Shown here: positions 26,030 to 34,046 of the stretch, piece after piece
Layout of the letters: every line of letters starts with the position of its first letter
Position numbering within the stretch: the first letter of the stretch is position 1
Assembly (NCBI RefSeq): GCF_000178155.2
Contig: NZ_ADKM02000122.1
Span: 124,001-188,000, forward strand
DNA from: Hominimerdicola alba 8
GTDB lineage: Bacteria > Bacillota > Clostridia > Oscillospirales > Ruminococcaceae
Direction: 5' to 3'
Length of the DNA: 64,000 nucleotides
Program-made: the position numbers and the translations under genes
Notes under the pieces: model-generated
What the model was told of the DNA's origin: nothing
What the model saw: only the letters and a program-made list of their open reading frames with translations
Database searches by the model: none

Positions 26030-27247
26030 ATGTCTGGATTACTGGAAATTCTGTCGCCTGTAGGCGATATGGAAAGACTGTATGCTGCGCTTGATTATGG
26101 CGCAGATGCGGTCTATCTTGGAGGAACTGCCTTTGGCATGAGGGCAGCTTCGGCTAAATTTACTCCTGAACTTCTGGCACAGGGGTGTGCAGAAGCACAC
26201 CGTCGCGGCAAGCGGGTATACCTTACCTGCAATACACTGCCAAGAAACAACGAGATACCGCAGTTTGAGGGCTTTGTAAAGGGAGCAGTAGATGCAGGTG
26301 TCGATGCACTGATAATCACCGATCTAGGGCTTTTGTCGCTGGCTAAGAAATTCGCGCCCGATACTGAGATACATATCTCTACACAAGCGGGAGTGGTGAA
26401 TTATGTCACTACAAATGAGTTCTATAACATGGGCGCAAAAAGAGTGGTGCTGGCAAGAGAACTGACGCTTGAGGAAGTTGCAGAGATAAGAGCTAAAACG
26501 CCTGATGAGTTGGAGATAGAGTGCTTTGTTCACGGCGCGATGTGTGTCAGCTTTTCGGGAAGATGTCTGCTTTCGCAGTACCTTACAAACCGCGATGCCA
26601 ATCGCGGCGAGTGCGCACAGCCCTGTCGGTGGGGATATCATCTTATGGAGGAAAAACGCCCCAATGAGTTTTATCCGATATTCGAGGACGAGCAGGGAAC
26701 TTTCATACTGAACGCAAAAGATATGTGTCTTATCGAGCATCTCGACAAGCTGGCTAAGGCAGGTGTCAACAGCTTTAAGATTGAGGGGCGTGCAAAGTCG
26801 TCCTACTACGTTTCAGTCATAACCAATGCTTATCGCAAAGCAATGGATATCTACAAAGCTGACCCTGACAATTACGTTCTTCCTCAGTGGCTTAAGGACG
26901 AGGTCTTCAAGGTCAGTCACCGCGCTTACTGCACAGGTTTTTTCTTTGGTCACCCGAAAGAGAGCCAGTATTATGAGAACAGCGGATATGTCAGAGAATA
27001 TGATGTCGTGGCAATAGTTGATAAGTGTGAGAACGGCAGGATATTCGCTGAGCAGCGAAACAAGTTCAATCTTGGCGATGAGGTAGAAGTCCTTTCTCCT
27101 GATGGTGAACCTGAAAAGTTTACTGTAACAGAAATGTTTGATGAATATGGAAACTCCATAGAAACTGCAAATCATGCAGCTATGAGTTTTTCGATAGCAT
27201 CTGAAAGGGTCTACCCGAGGAATTCCATAATACGTATAAAGAAATAA
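26030..27247 (+). CDS. U32 family peptidase-like tRNA hydroxylation protein
   Basis: The 405-residue protein has the U32 signature: GADAVYLGG near the N-terminus, VHGAMCVSFSGRCLLS with Cys, GECAQPCRWGY, and KDMCLIEHLDKL plus KIEGRAKSSYYV. Bacterial U32 proteins such as TrhP/YegQ and RlhA are now linked to prephenate-dependent RNA hydroxylation with an iron-sulfur site, not proteolysis. Position after mltG, as in Bacillus yrrN/yrrO, suggests the TrhP (tRNA U34) branch. A C-terminal beta-barrel region is present. AAGGAAG precedes ATG. Confidence 0.87.
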   Translation: MSGLLEILSPVGDMERLYAALDYGADAVYLGGTAFGMRAASAKFTPELLAQGCAEAHRRGKRVYLTCNTLPRNNEIPQFEGFVKGAVDAGVDALIITDLGLLSLAKKFAPDTEIHISTQAGVVNYVTTNEFYNMGAKRVVLARELTLEEVAEIRAKTPDELEIECFVHGAMCVSFSGRCLLSQYLTNRDANRGECAQPCRWGYHLMEEKRPNEFYPIFEDEQGTFILNAKDMCLIEHLDKLAKAGVNSFKIEGRAKSSYYVSVITNAYRKAMDIYKADPDNYVLPQWLKDEVFKVSHRAYCTGFFFGHPKESQYYENSGYVREYDVVAIVDKCENGRIFAEQRNKFNLGDEVEVLSPDGEPEKFTVTEMFDEYGNSIETANHAAMSFSIASERVYPRNSIIRIKK

Positions 27248-27252
27248 GCAAA

Positions 27253-27282
27253 ACACCCGTCAGCAATGGCGGGCGTTTTTTA
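27253..27282 (+). terminator. intrinsic terminator after the U32 gene
   Basis: A nine-pair stem (27253-27261 with 27268-27276, one A-C mismatch) is followed by a T-run to 27282. Confidence 0.85.
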
Positions 27283-27369
27283 TAGGATATGTTAAATGCT
27301 TGCTGTGAATTGAAAAGCGTTTAGTTGCATTCGATAATAATCGCTTTTAATATTTGTATGTATTTCGCA

Positions 27370-27398
27370 TTGAAAAACAAACTGCAATATGTTATACT
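27370..27398 (+). promoter_or_regulatory. promoter of larB-larC
   Basis: TTGAAA (27370-27375), 17 bases, TATACT (27393-27398) with TGT before the -10. Confidence 0.82.
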
Positions 27399-27431
27399 GA
27401 TTGTAAATTCATGCAAAAGGGAGGAGCGGCT

Positions 27432-28205
27432 TTGGAACAGAGTGAACTGCTCAGTGTGCTGGAAAAAGTGGCAAATGGTGATATCTCGGTTGAAAATGCC
27501 ATGCTTAGATTGAAGCAGCAACCGTTTTCAGATATCGGATATGCTAAAGTTGACCATCATCGAGGGCTCAGGCAAGGCACAGGTGAGGTCATTTATGGTG
27601 CAGGTAAAACTCCTGAACAGATATGCGGCATCATCAGTTCTATGCTGAAACACGGTCAGCACCGTGTACTGATAACAAGGCTCACGGTGGATGCCGCCGC
27701 TGCTGTTTCAGAAAAGTACAGTATTGACTATCATCCTGACTGCGGCATAGCTGTCATAGGCGGAAACAGACCCGCTGACGGTATTGGCAGGGTAGTTATA
27801 TCCACAGGCGGTACCAGTGATATCCCTGTTGCCGAAGAAGCTGCACTTACCGCTGAATTTCTGGGAAATGAAGTCGTAAGGCTATATGATGTCGGTGTTG
27901 CAGGTATTCATAGGCTTATGGCTCACCTCGAGGAGATAATGTCTGCCACTGTGATAATCGCAATCGCAGGCATGGAGGGTGCGCTGGCAAGCGTGGTAGG
28001 CGGTCTTGCAGACTGCCCTGTGATCGCAGTTCCTACAAGTGTGGGCTACGGCGCGAGTTTCGGCGGATTGTCTGCTCTGCTATCAATGCTGAATTCCTGC
28101 GCAAGCGGGGTCAGTGTAGTTAACATCGACAACGGATTTGGTGCTGCCTACCAAGCAAGTATGATAAACCATATCGGGAGGAAAAATGAAAACACTCTAC
28201 CTTGA
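27432..28205 (+). CDS. larB: LarB, nickel-pincer cofactor biosynthesis
   Basis: The 257-residue protein carboxylates and hydrolyses nicotinic acid adenine dinucleotide to give pyridinium-3,5-biscarboxylate mononucleotide, the first step to the nickel-pincer nucleotide. The C-terminal half is like PurE (AIR carboxylase): STGGTSDIPVAEEAALTAE, GMEGALASVVGGL and VAVPTSVGYG. TTG 27432 is selected because GGGAGGAG (27419-27426) is correctly spaced; an in-frame ATG at 27414 has no RBS. It overlaps larC by 20 bases. Confidence 0.92.
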   Translation: MEQSELLSVLEKVANGDISVENAMLRLKQQPFSDIGYAKVDHHRGLRQGTGEVIYGAGKTPEQICGIISSMLKHGQHRVLITRLTVDAAAAVSEKYSIDYHPDCGIAVIGGNRPADGIGRVVISTGGTSDIPVAEEAALTAEFLGNEVVRLYDVGVAGIHRLMAHLEEIMSATVIIAIAGMEGALASVVGGLADCPVIAVPTSVGYGASFGGLSALLSMLNSCASGVSVVNIDNGFGAAYQASMINHIGRKNENTLP

Positions 28206-29418
28206 ATGCAGAATGGGTGCTGCGGGCGATATGCTTACGGCGGCATTGCTCGAACTGCTGCCTGACCGTAAGGCTTTTTTGGATAAGATGAACGCTCTGG
28301 GACTTGAAGGTGTGGACATCACTGCCGAAAAAGCCGAGATGCAGGGAATATTCGGAACACGGATACATGTTCATATTCATGGAGAAGAAGAGATATCCGA
28401 GGATATACATGAGCACCATCATCATGAGCATGAACATCATCACGAACATCACCATGAGCACCATAAAGAGCATCACCATCACAGCAGTCTTCATGATATC
28501 GAGCATATTATCTCTAACATGCCCATATCTGAGAAAGTACGTGAAGATGCTAGAGCGGTCTACCGACTTATAGCTGATGCTGAAGCAGATGTTCATGGCA
28601 GGAAAGTTGATGAGATACACTTTCATGAGGTAGGTACACTTGATGCTGTCGTTGATGTTGTGGGTGTGTGTCTGCTTATGGAGATGCTCTCACCTGACAG
28701 GGTAGTTGTTTCGCCTGTTCATGTCGGCAGTGGATATGTGAGATGTGCTCACGGGATTCTTCCTGTACCTGCACCTGCGACTGCTTATATTCTGCGTGGT
28801 GTACCTAGTTACGGAGGTGAGATAGAGGGCGAACTCTGCACCCCTACAGGTGCGGCTCTGCTTAAATATTTTGCTGATGAATTCGGTACCATGCCTGTGA
28901 TGAAAACGGAAGCAGTAGGGTATGGTATGGGTCACAAAGAGTTTTCAAGACTTAATTGTGTCCGCGCTTTTTTGGGAGAAACCGAAGACAAAACAGACCG
29001 TATCTGTGAACTGGTCTGCAATCTTGATGATATGACGGGCGAAGATATAGGCTTTGCTGTTGAAACATTGCTGGCGGCAGGGGCAGCAGATGTATTCACT
29101 ACACCGATCTCAATGAAGAAAAACCGTCCTGCTGTAATGCTGACTGTGCTTTGCAGAGAGGAACAGTGTGAAGCAATTCTTCCGCTGATATTCAGACACA
29201 CTTCTACTATAGGTGTGCGTGAAAAACTATGTGAGAGGTATGTACTTGAACGTGAAGAATGCACTGTTCACACAAAATTCGGTGATATCAGTGTGAAAAA
29301 GTCCGGCGGATACGGTGTCATAAGAATAAAACCGGAATATGATGATATCTCACGCATAGCGGCTGAGAATGGACTCAGCTTAGATGAAGTCAGAAAGCTG
29401 ATAGATAAAACGAGGTGA
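28186..29418 (+). CDS. larC: LarC, nickel insertion protein with His-rich loop
   Basis: The 410-residue protein inserts Ni into the pincer cofactor in a CTP-dependent step. It starts YLECRMGAAGDMLTAAL, and DEIHFHEVGTLDAVVDVVG and CNLDDMTGEDIGF are family motifs. A histidine-rich stretch (about 62-103, over 20 His) is a likely Ni reservoir. In Lactobacillus plantarum full LarC needs a ribosomal frameshift between larC1 and larC2; here a single uninterrupted frame covers the whole protein. GGGAGG precedes ATG 28186. Confidence 0.93.
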   Translation: MKTLYLECRMGAAGDMLTAALLELLPDRKAFLDKMNALGLEGVDITAEKAEMQGIFGTRIHVHIHGEEEISEDIHEHHHHEHEHHHEHHHEHHKEHHHHSSLHDIEHIISNMPISEKVREDARAVYRLIADAEADVHGRKVDEIHFHEVGTLDAVVDVVGVCLLMEMLSPDRVVVSPVHVGSGYVRCAHGILPVPAPATAYILRGVPSYGGEIEGELCTPTGAALLKYFADEFGTMPVMKTEAVGYGMGHKEFSRLNCVRAFLGETEDKTDRICELVCNLDDMTGEDIGFAVETLLAAGAADVFTTPISMKKNRPAVMLTVLCREEQCEAILPLIFRHTSTIGVREKLCERYVLEREECTVHTKFGDISVKKSGGYGVIRIKPEYDDISRIAAENGLSLDEVRKLIDKTR

Positions 29419-29422
29419 AAAT

Positions 29423-30067
29423 ATGAATATTATCGCTATAAATGCAAGCCCCAGAAAGAACTGGAACACAGCACAGCTGGTACGTGCCGCAGCAGACGGT
29501 GCCGCTCAGTCGGGTGCTGAAACTGAGGTCATCGACCTGTATTCGTTGGAGAGATACACAGGCTGTATCTCCTGTTTTGGGTGCAAGACAGAAAAACACG
29601 CGGGCGAATGTATCTGCAATGATGCACTCAAACCTGTGCTGAAAAAGATAAGTGATTCTGATGGTCTGGTCATTGGCACACCTAATTATCTGGGCGAAGC
29701 CAGTGCATCTTTCAGGGCATTGTATGAACGACTTATCTTCCAGTACTTGACTTACAATAATGAAAAGCCAAGCTGCAATACAAGACAGATACCTGTTTTA
29801 TTTATAATGACAAGCAACGCCGATGACTCTGCTTACGAACAAGGCGGTTTCTATCACGAAATGGTCAGCAACTATCAGAGTACACTTAGCCGCTTTGTCG
29901 GACCTACAAAGGTACTTATAGCGGCTGATACGGTTCAGGTAAAGGATTATTCACGCTTTAACTGGACAATGTTTGACGGAGATGCAAAACAGCGCAGACA
30001 TGATGCTATTTTTGCTGACCTTCTTGAAGAAGCAAAAGCCATTGGTTGCGAGATGGCAGGAAAATAA
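29423..30067 (+). CDS. flavodoxin-like NAD(P)H-dependent FMN reductase
   Basis: The 214-residue protein has the flavodoxin-like fold with an N-terminal phosphate loop INASPRKNWNT and a CISCFGC motif (about 50-56) as in iron-sulfur flavoproteins, though only part of the usual 4Fe-4S cysteine set is obvious. A GTPNYLGEASASFRALYERL segment matches the flavin-binding region. It follows larC by 4 bases and may be co-transcribed. Electron partner unknown. Confidence 0.85.
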   Translation: MNIIAINASPRKNWNTAQLVRAAADGAAQSGAETEVIDLYSLERYTGCISCFGCKTEKHAGECICNDALKPVLKKISDSDGLVIGTPNYLGEASASFRALYERLIFQYLTYNNEKPSCNTRQIPVLFIMTSNADDSAYEQGGFYHEMVSNYQSTLSRFVGPTKVLIAADTVQVKDYSRFNWTMFDGDAKQRRHDAIFADLLEEAKAIGCEMAGK

Positions 30068-30097
30068 CGGAATAAAATGGGTGAAAGGGATATTTAA

Positions 30098-31612
30098 ATG
30101 AAGAGATCAATTGCGCTGATATGTGCTGTCTGTCTTATCGCTGCTGTTTTTGGCGGCTGCGCATCAAACAAAGAGGAGAATGGAAAGGAAAGTTCAGTGA
30201 TCTCTTCTGCAAAAAATGAAAGCAGTATTGCAGAAGAACATGCAGAGGATCCAACTTTTGTGCTTGATGACACCCCTGTGATGGTTACCGAAACGCCGAT
30301 GCCCGATCTTACAGAAGTCAAAGCGCAGTATGCCGAAAAAGAAGCAGATATATCTGCCATGTTTGAAGAGATCTCTGCATTGAAAGATGCTCCGTGTATC
30401 AACATCACTACCGAGAGCGACTATCCTGTGATATCTAAAGACTCTTATGTTGCAGGCATGATAGATGTGTTCAACTGTGATGATGCTTTCAAAATGACTG
30501 CGGCAGGAGGCGTAAAAGTAAGGGGTAATTCTTCGGCTGATCAGGGTGATGAAAAGCCGTACCGCATAAAATTTGAGGAAGAGCAGAACATGCTTGGACT
30601 CCATGATGGGAATGCCTATAAAAGCTGGGTGCTGCTGCGTTCCTACTGGAATCTTGGCACCGATTATACCGCGCAGAAGCTGGCAAAGACCATCTTTGAC
30701 GGTAAATATTATAACACTGATATCATGTTTGTAAATCTCTACATAAACGGTGAATACAAAGGCATATACGACCTTTGCGAGCAAAATCAGGCTGCTGTCG
30801 GCAGAGTTGATGTGCATGAACCCAAAAAAGACGATAACAGTACAGAAATCGGTTATCTGCTGGAAATAGACAACTACCCTGATGAAACTCACCCATTTTT
30901 CGTGATGGACTATGAAGGTGCTGAAGCAGAGGATATCTCAGGTCAAAAGCGAAAGTTCGTTTCGGCTGAATACAGCATAAAGAGCGATATAAATACTCAG
31001 GGACAGCTTGACTTTATCGGTAATTACACCGCAGGTGTCTTTAAGATACTATATGAAGCTGCTGAAAATGATATCGCGATGAAATTCGATACAGCGTATA
31101 ATGTCGTCACAGCTGATGACATGACTCCGCAGGAAGCTGTCAGCGCTGTGATAGATCTTGGATCACTGGCGGATATGCTGATACTTGAAGAACTTGTCCA
31201 CAACTACGATGTGGGCGAGGGCAGTTTCTACATGGCAAGGGACTTTTCAGCTGACAGTGTCTACGAAAAGCTGACATTTTTAGCGCCCTGGGATTTCAAC
31301 TGGGCTTACGAAGGCAATGCTGATGGTTCGTACTACGCCTGCACTTTTCAGCCTGAAGTTGGCAAACAGGATCGTTCCAACCCCTGGTTCATAACTGCAA
31401 TGAAAGCTGAATGGTTCAAAGATATAGTAAAGGCAAGATGGTCTGAATTGTCTGAAAGCGGCGCTCTTCGTGAAACTGCCAAAAATGTTATCGAAGATTC
31501 AGGCAAATTGGAAAATGATTTAGGTGAGGACGCATGGAAGATAGACAAAGTGGTGGATATTATCAGTTTTGTCTATGGCAGGATAGACTTTCTTGATGAC
31601 TGCTGGAAGTAA
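30098..31612 (+). CDS. CotH-type kinase lipoprotein
   Basis: The 504-residue protein has a lipoprotein signal ending at LIAAVFGGC (Cys about 17-18), a Ser/Glu-rich linker and a CotH domain (about 85-460). Motifs include VKVRGNSSADQ, KPYRIKF, WVLLRSYWN, YINGEYKGIYDLCEQ and APWDFNWAYEG, the last matching the catalytic DFDWA-type metal site. CotH in Bacillus is a spore coat protein kinase; extracytoplasmic homologues in Ruminococcus are often cellulosome-linked, but no dockerin or CBM is visible here. GAAAGGG precedes ATG. Confidence 0.87.
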   Translation: MKRSIALICAVCLIAAVFGGCASNKEENGKESSVISSAKNESSIAEEHAEDPTFVLDDTPVMVTETPMPDLTEVKAQYAEKEADISAMFEEISALKDAPCINITTESDYPVISKDSYVAGMIDVFNCDDAFKMTAAGGVKVRGNSSADQGDEKPYRIKFEEEQNMLGLHDGNAYKSWVLLRSYWNLGTDYTAQKLAKTIFDGKYYNTDIMFVNLYINGEYKGIYDLCEQNQAAVGRVDVHEPKKDDNSTEIGYLLEIDNYPDETHPFFVMDYEGAEAEDISGQKRKFVSAEYSIKSDINTQGQLDFIGNYTAGVFKILYEAAENDIAMKFDTAYNVVTADDMTPQEAVSAVIDLGSLADMLILEELVHNYDVGEGSFYMARDFSADSVYEKLTFLAPWDFNWAYEGNADGSYYACTFQPEVGKQDRSNPWFITAMKAEWFKDIVKARWSELSESGALRETAKNVIEDSGKLENDLGEDAWKIDKVVDIISFVYGRIDFLDDCWK

Positions 31613-31619
31613 TTCGTAC

Positions 31620-31648
31620 TTGCAATTTTCAGAATGCTGTGCTATAAT
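31620..31648 (+). promoter_or_regulatory. promoter of the PNPOx-like gene
   Basis: TTGCAA (31620-31625), 17 bases, TATAAT (31643-31648), TGC extension. A small hairpin GCGGT/ACCGC (31655-31669) lies at the start of the leader. Confidence 0.82.
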
Positions 31649-31692
31649 GATAATGCGGTCTTGTACCGCAAAATAACGAAAGGAATGATATC

Positions 31693-32085
31693 ATGAAAGA
31701 AATACTCGAATATCTGAAAAGCTGCGGTACTTTTTACATCGCCACATGCGATGGTGATCAGCCCCGTGTAAGACCTTTTGGTGCTGTCTGCGAGTTTGAA
31801 GGGAAACTCTATATCATCACCAGCAATAAGAAAGATGTCTACAAGCAGATAACCGCTGACCCTAAAGTTGAGATAAGCGGCATGAAAGGCGGCACATGGA
31901 TACGCCTGTCAGGTGAACTTGAAGAGGATACCCGCCGTGAAGCGAGAGTGGCTATGCTTGAAGCATACCCCGAACTCGGAAACATGTACAACGTTGATGA
32001 CGGTGTAATGACAGTTTTCTCGTTCAAGAGCGGCAAGGCTGATATCTGCTCTTTCACTGATGCGCCAAAAAGCTATACTCTTTAA
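31693..32085 (+). CDS. pyridoxamine 5'-phosphate oxidase-fold flavoprotein
   Basis: The 130-residue split-barrel protein starts MKEILEYLKSCGTFYIATCDGDQPRVRPFGAV, the usual FMN- or F420-binding pattern, and includes KPKVEISG-like ADPKVEISGMKGGTWIRLSGEL. It is too short for true PdxH and lacks its C-terminal motif, so a small flavin reductase or redox role is likelier. GAAAGGA precedes ATG 31693. Monocistronic: its own promoter and terminator flank it. Confidence 0.88.
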   Translation: MKEILEYLKSCGTFYIATCDGDQPRVRPFGAVCEFEGKLYIITSNKKDVYKQITADPKVEISGMKGGTWIRLSGELEEDTRREARVAMLEAYPELGNMYNVDDGVMTVFSFKSGKADICSFTDAPKSYTL

Positions 32086-32099
32086 ATAATGCTGATATA

Positions 32100-32136
32100 A
32101 ACAGGCAGTTCTCATCACGAGAAGCTGCCTGTTTTA
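32100..32136 (+). terminator. intrinsic terminator after PNPOx-like gene
   Basis: AACAGGCAG (32100-32108) pairs with CTGCCTGTT (32125-32133), with further TTCTC/GAGAA pairing inside, followed by TTT. Long stem, short T-run. Confidence 0.85.
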
Positions 32137-32146
32137 TATTTAGCAG

Positions 32147-32175
32147 TTGAAATATTTCAGGAGATATGTTATAAT
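32147..32175 (+). promoter_or_regulatory. promoter of the ABC exporter operon
   Basis: TTGAAA (32147-32152), 17 bases, TATAAT (32170-32175), TGT extension. It begins just downstream of the previous terminator. Confidence 0.85.
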
Positions 32176-32222
32176 AATTGGGTATCAACTGCGGCAAACT
32201 ACGCAGCAATCAGGGAGATAAT

Positions 32223-34046
32223 ATGAAAAAAACTGAAAACAGACCGAGATTTGCAGGTAAAGCCTCGTTTTTGCGGTACGAACTCAAAGGTTCGCTGGGA
32301 TTTTTTGTTGCGACAATGCTTCTTTCAGCCGCTGCCGCTTTGACCGAGCTTATTAATCCACGCATAATCTCTTGTGTGATAGACTATGTTATCGGAAACG
32401 AAGTTCTGCCCGAAAACGGCATCGAAAGTTTTTTTATCAGATCGTTCGGCGGCACAGAGTATATAGGTAAACATATTTACATACCTGCACTGGCTGTCAT
32501 AGGTGTGGGGCTTTTATCAGCGGGAATAAAATATCTCAGCGGTGCATCAAACTCGGCGGGTGCTGAAAAATTCGTGAAAAGACTGCGCAACACACTTTAT
32601 GCTCACACTGATAAGCTGCCGATGGCGTGGCATCAGAAAAATCCCGCAGGGGACATGATACAACGCTGTACCTCAGATGTTGAAACGGTCAAGAACTTTG
32701 TTTCGGCACAACTGACATCATTTGTGAGGATAATCCTGCTGATAGTTCTCAGCATGTTTTTTATGTTGAAGATAAATGTCAGGCTGACACTTATTGCCGC
32801 AGGATTTATCCCGATAATAGTGGGATATTCGCTGTTCTTCCATTCGCGTATCGGTAAGACTTTTATGAAAGCTGACAACGAAGAGGGCGTAGTGTCCTCT
32901 ATAGTTCAGGAAAACCTGACGGGTATCAGAGTAGTCAGGGCTTTCGGAAAAGAAGCCTATGAGTGCGACAGGTTTATCACTAAAAACGAGAACTATACTA
33001 TGCTTTGGGTTCGTATAATGCGAATACTCAGCATATTCTGGTCAATGGGCGACTTCATATCGGGACTTCAGGTCATGCTGGTGGTCATACTTGGTGCGGT
33101 ATTATGCGTAAAAGACGATATCACAGCAGGTAATTACATAGCATTTGTTTCATATAACGCTATGCTGACATGGCCTGTCAGAGAACTGGGCAGAACTATA
33201 GCCGACCTCAGCCGCGCCGGAGTTTCAATAGACAGGATAATGTATATCATGAATTCAGTACCCGAAGAACTTGATGCGGGAAGTAAGGAGTTCAAAGAGG
33301 AAAGCGATGCTCTTATAAGTTTTGAGAAAGTTTCATTTTCTTACAAAGACGGCACAGATGTACTGACTGATATCGACCTTGAAGTTAAAAAAGGCGAGAA
33401 GATAGGCATTATCGGCGGTACAGGTTCAGGTAAAAGCACCTTGACAGACCTTCTGACACGACTTTGCGATGAAGATCGCGTCAGAGGTGTGATAAAGTTT
33501 ATGGGCAGGGATATCAGAGAATATTCGCTGACCGATTACAGGCGGCGTTTCTCGAAGGTTCAGCAGGAACCGTTCCTGTTTTCAGGAACTATTGCTGAAA
33601 ATATAGGCATATCCTGCGAAAATATAAGCCGTGAGCAGATCGATTCTGCTGCCCGCGATGCTGCACTTGACGGTATTATCGATACCTTCACAAACGGGCT
33701 GGACACTTATGTAGGCGAGAGGGGTGTAACACTTTCAGGCGGACAGAAACAGCGCTGTGCTATCGCGGCAGGGCTTGTAAAGAATGCAGATGTGCTGATA
33801 CTTGATGACTCTTTTTCAGCACTTGATGCTGAAACCGATGAGCGAATAAGAAAAACGCTTTATGAAAAGTACAGCGGCATGACCATGATAATAATCGCTC
33901 ACCGCATAACGACCATAGCGGGCTGTGACAGAATATATGTGCTTGACAAAGGCCGCGTGACCGATCACGGAACGCATCAGGAACTTATTTTAAGAAAGGG
34001 AATATACAGAGATATTTATGAATTACAATCGGGCAGGCAGATCTGA
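32223..34046 (+). CDS. ABC exporter half-transporter, degenerate-site subunit
   Basis: The 607-residue protein has a six-helix exporter membrane domain (about 20-320) and one ATPase domain. Walker A is GGTGSGKST (about 397-405) and the signature is LSGGQ (about 502). Walker B reads LILDD, so the catalytic Glu is Asp. In heterodimeric exporters this subunit donates the Walker motifs of the non-catalytic site. Start ATG 32223 follows AGGGAG; ATG 32178 upstream lies too near the promoter. It overlaps the partner gene by 29 bases. Substrate unknown (drug, peptide or lipid). Confidence 0.9.
   Translation: MKKTENRPRFAGKASFLRYELKGSLGFFVATMLLSAAAALTELINPRIISCVIDYVIGNEVLPENGIESFFIRSFGGTEYIGKHIYIPALAVIGVGLLSAGIKYLSGASNSAGAEKFVKRLRNTLYAHTDKLPMAWHQKNPAGDMIQRCTSDVETVKNFVSAQLTSFVRIILLIVLSMFFMLKINVRLTLIAAGFIPIIVGYSLFFHSRIGKTFMKADNEEGVVSSIVQENLTGIRVVRAFGKEAYECDRFITKNENYTMLWVRIMRILSIFWSMGDFISGLQVMLVVILGAVLCVKDDITAGNYIAFVSYNAMLTWPVRELGRTIADLSRAGVSIDRIMYIMNSVPEELDAGSKEFKEESDALISFEKVSFSYKDGTDVLTDIDLEVKKGEKIGIIGGTGSGKSTLTDLLTRLCDEDRVRGVIKFMGRDIREYSLTDYRRRFSKVQQEPFLFSGTIAENIGISCENISREQIDSAARDAALDGIIDTFTNGLDTYVGERGVTLSGGQKQRCAIAAGLVKNADVLILDDSFSALDAETDERIRKTLYEKYSGMTMIIIAHRITTIAGCDRIYVLDKGRVTDHGTHQELILRKGIYRDIYELQSGRQI

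Noticed and set aside
28381-28500. repeat array in CAT/CAC/GAG triplets
   Set aside because: Coding low complexity (His/Glu loop of LarC), not a CRISPR or independent repeat.
28120-28626. minus-strand frame rich in Met/Phe/Val, membrane-like
   Set aside because: It is the reverse complement of the His-rich CAT/CAC stretch of larC, hence a composition artefact.
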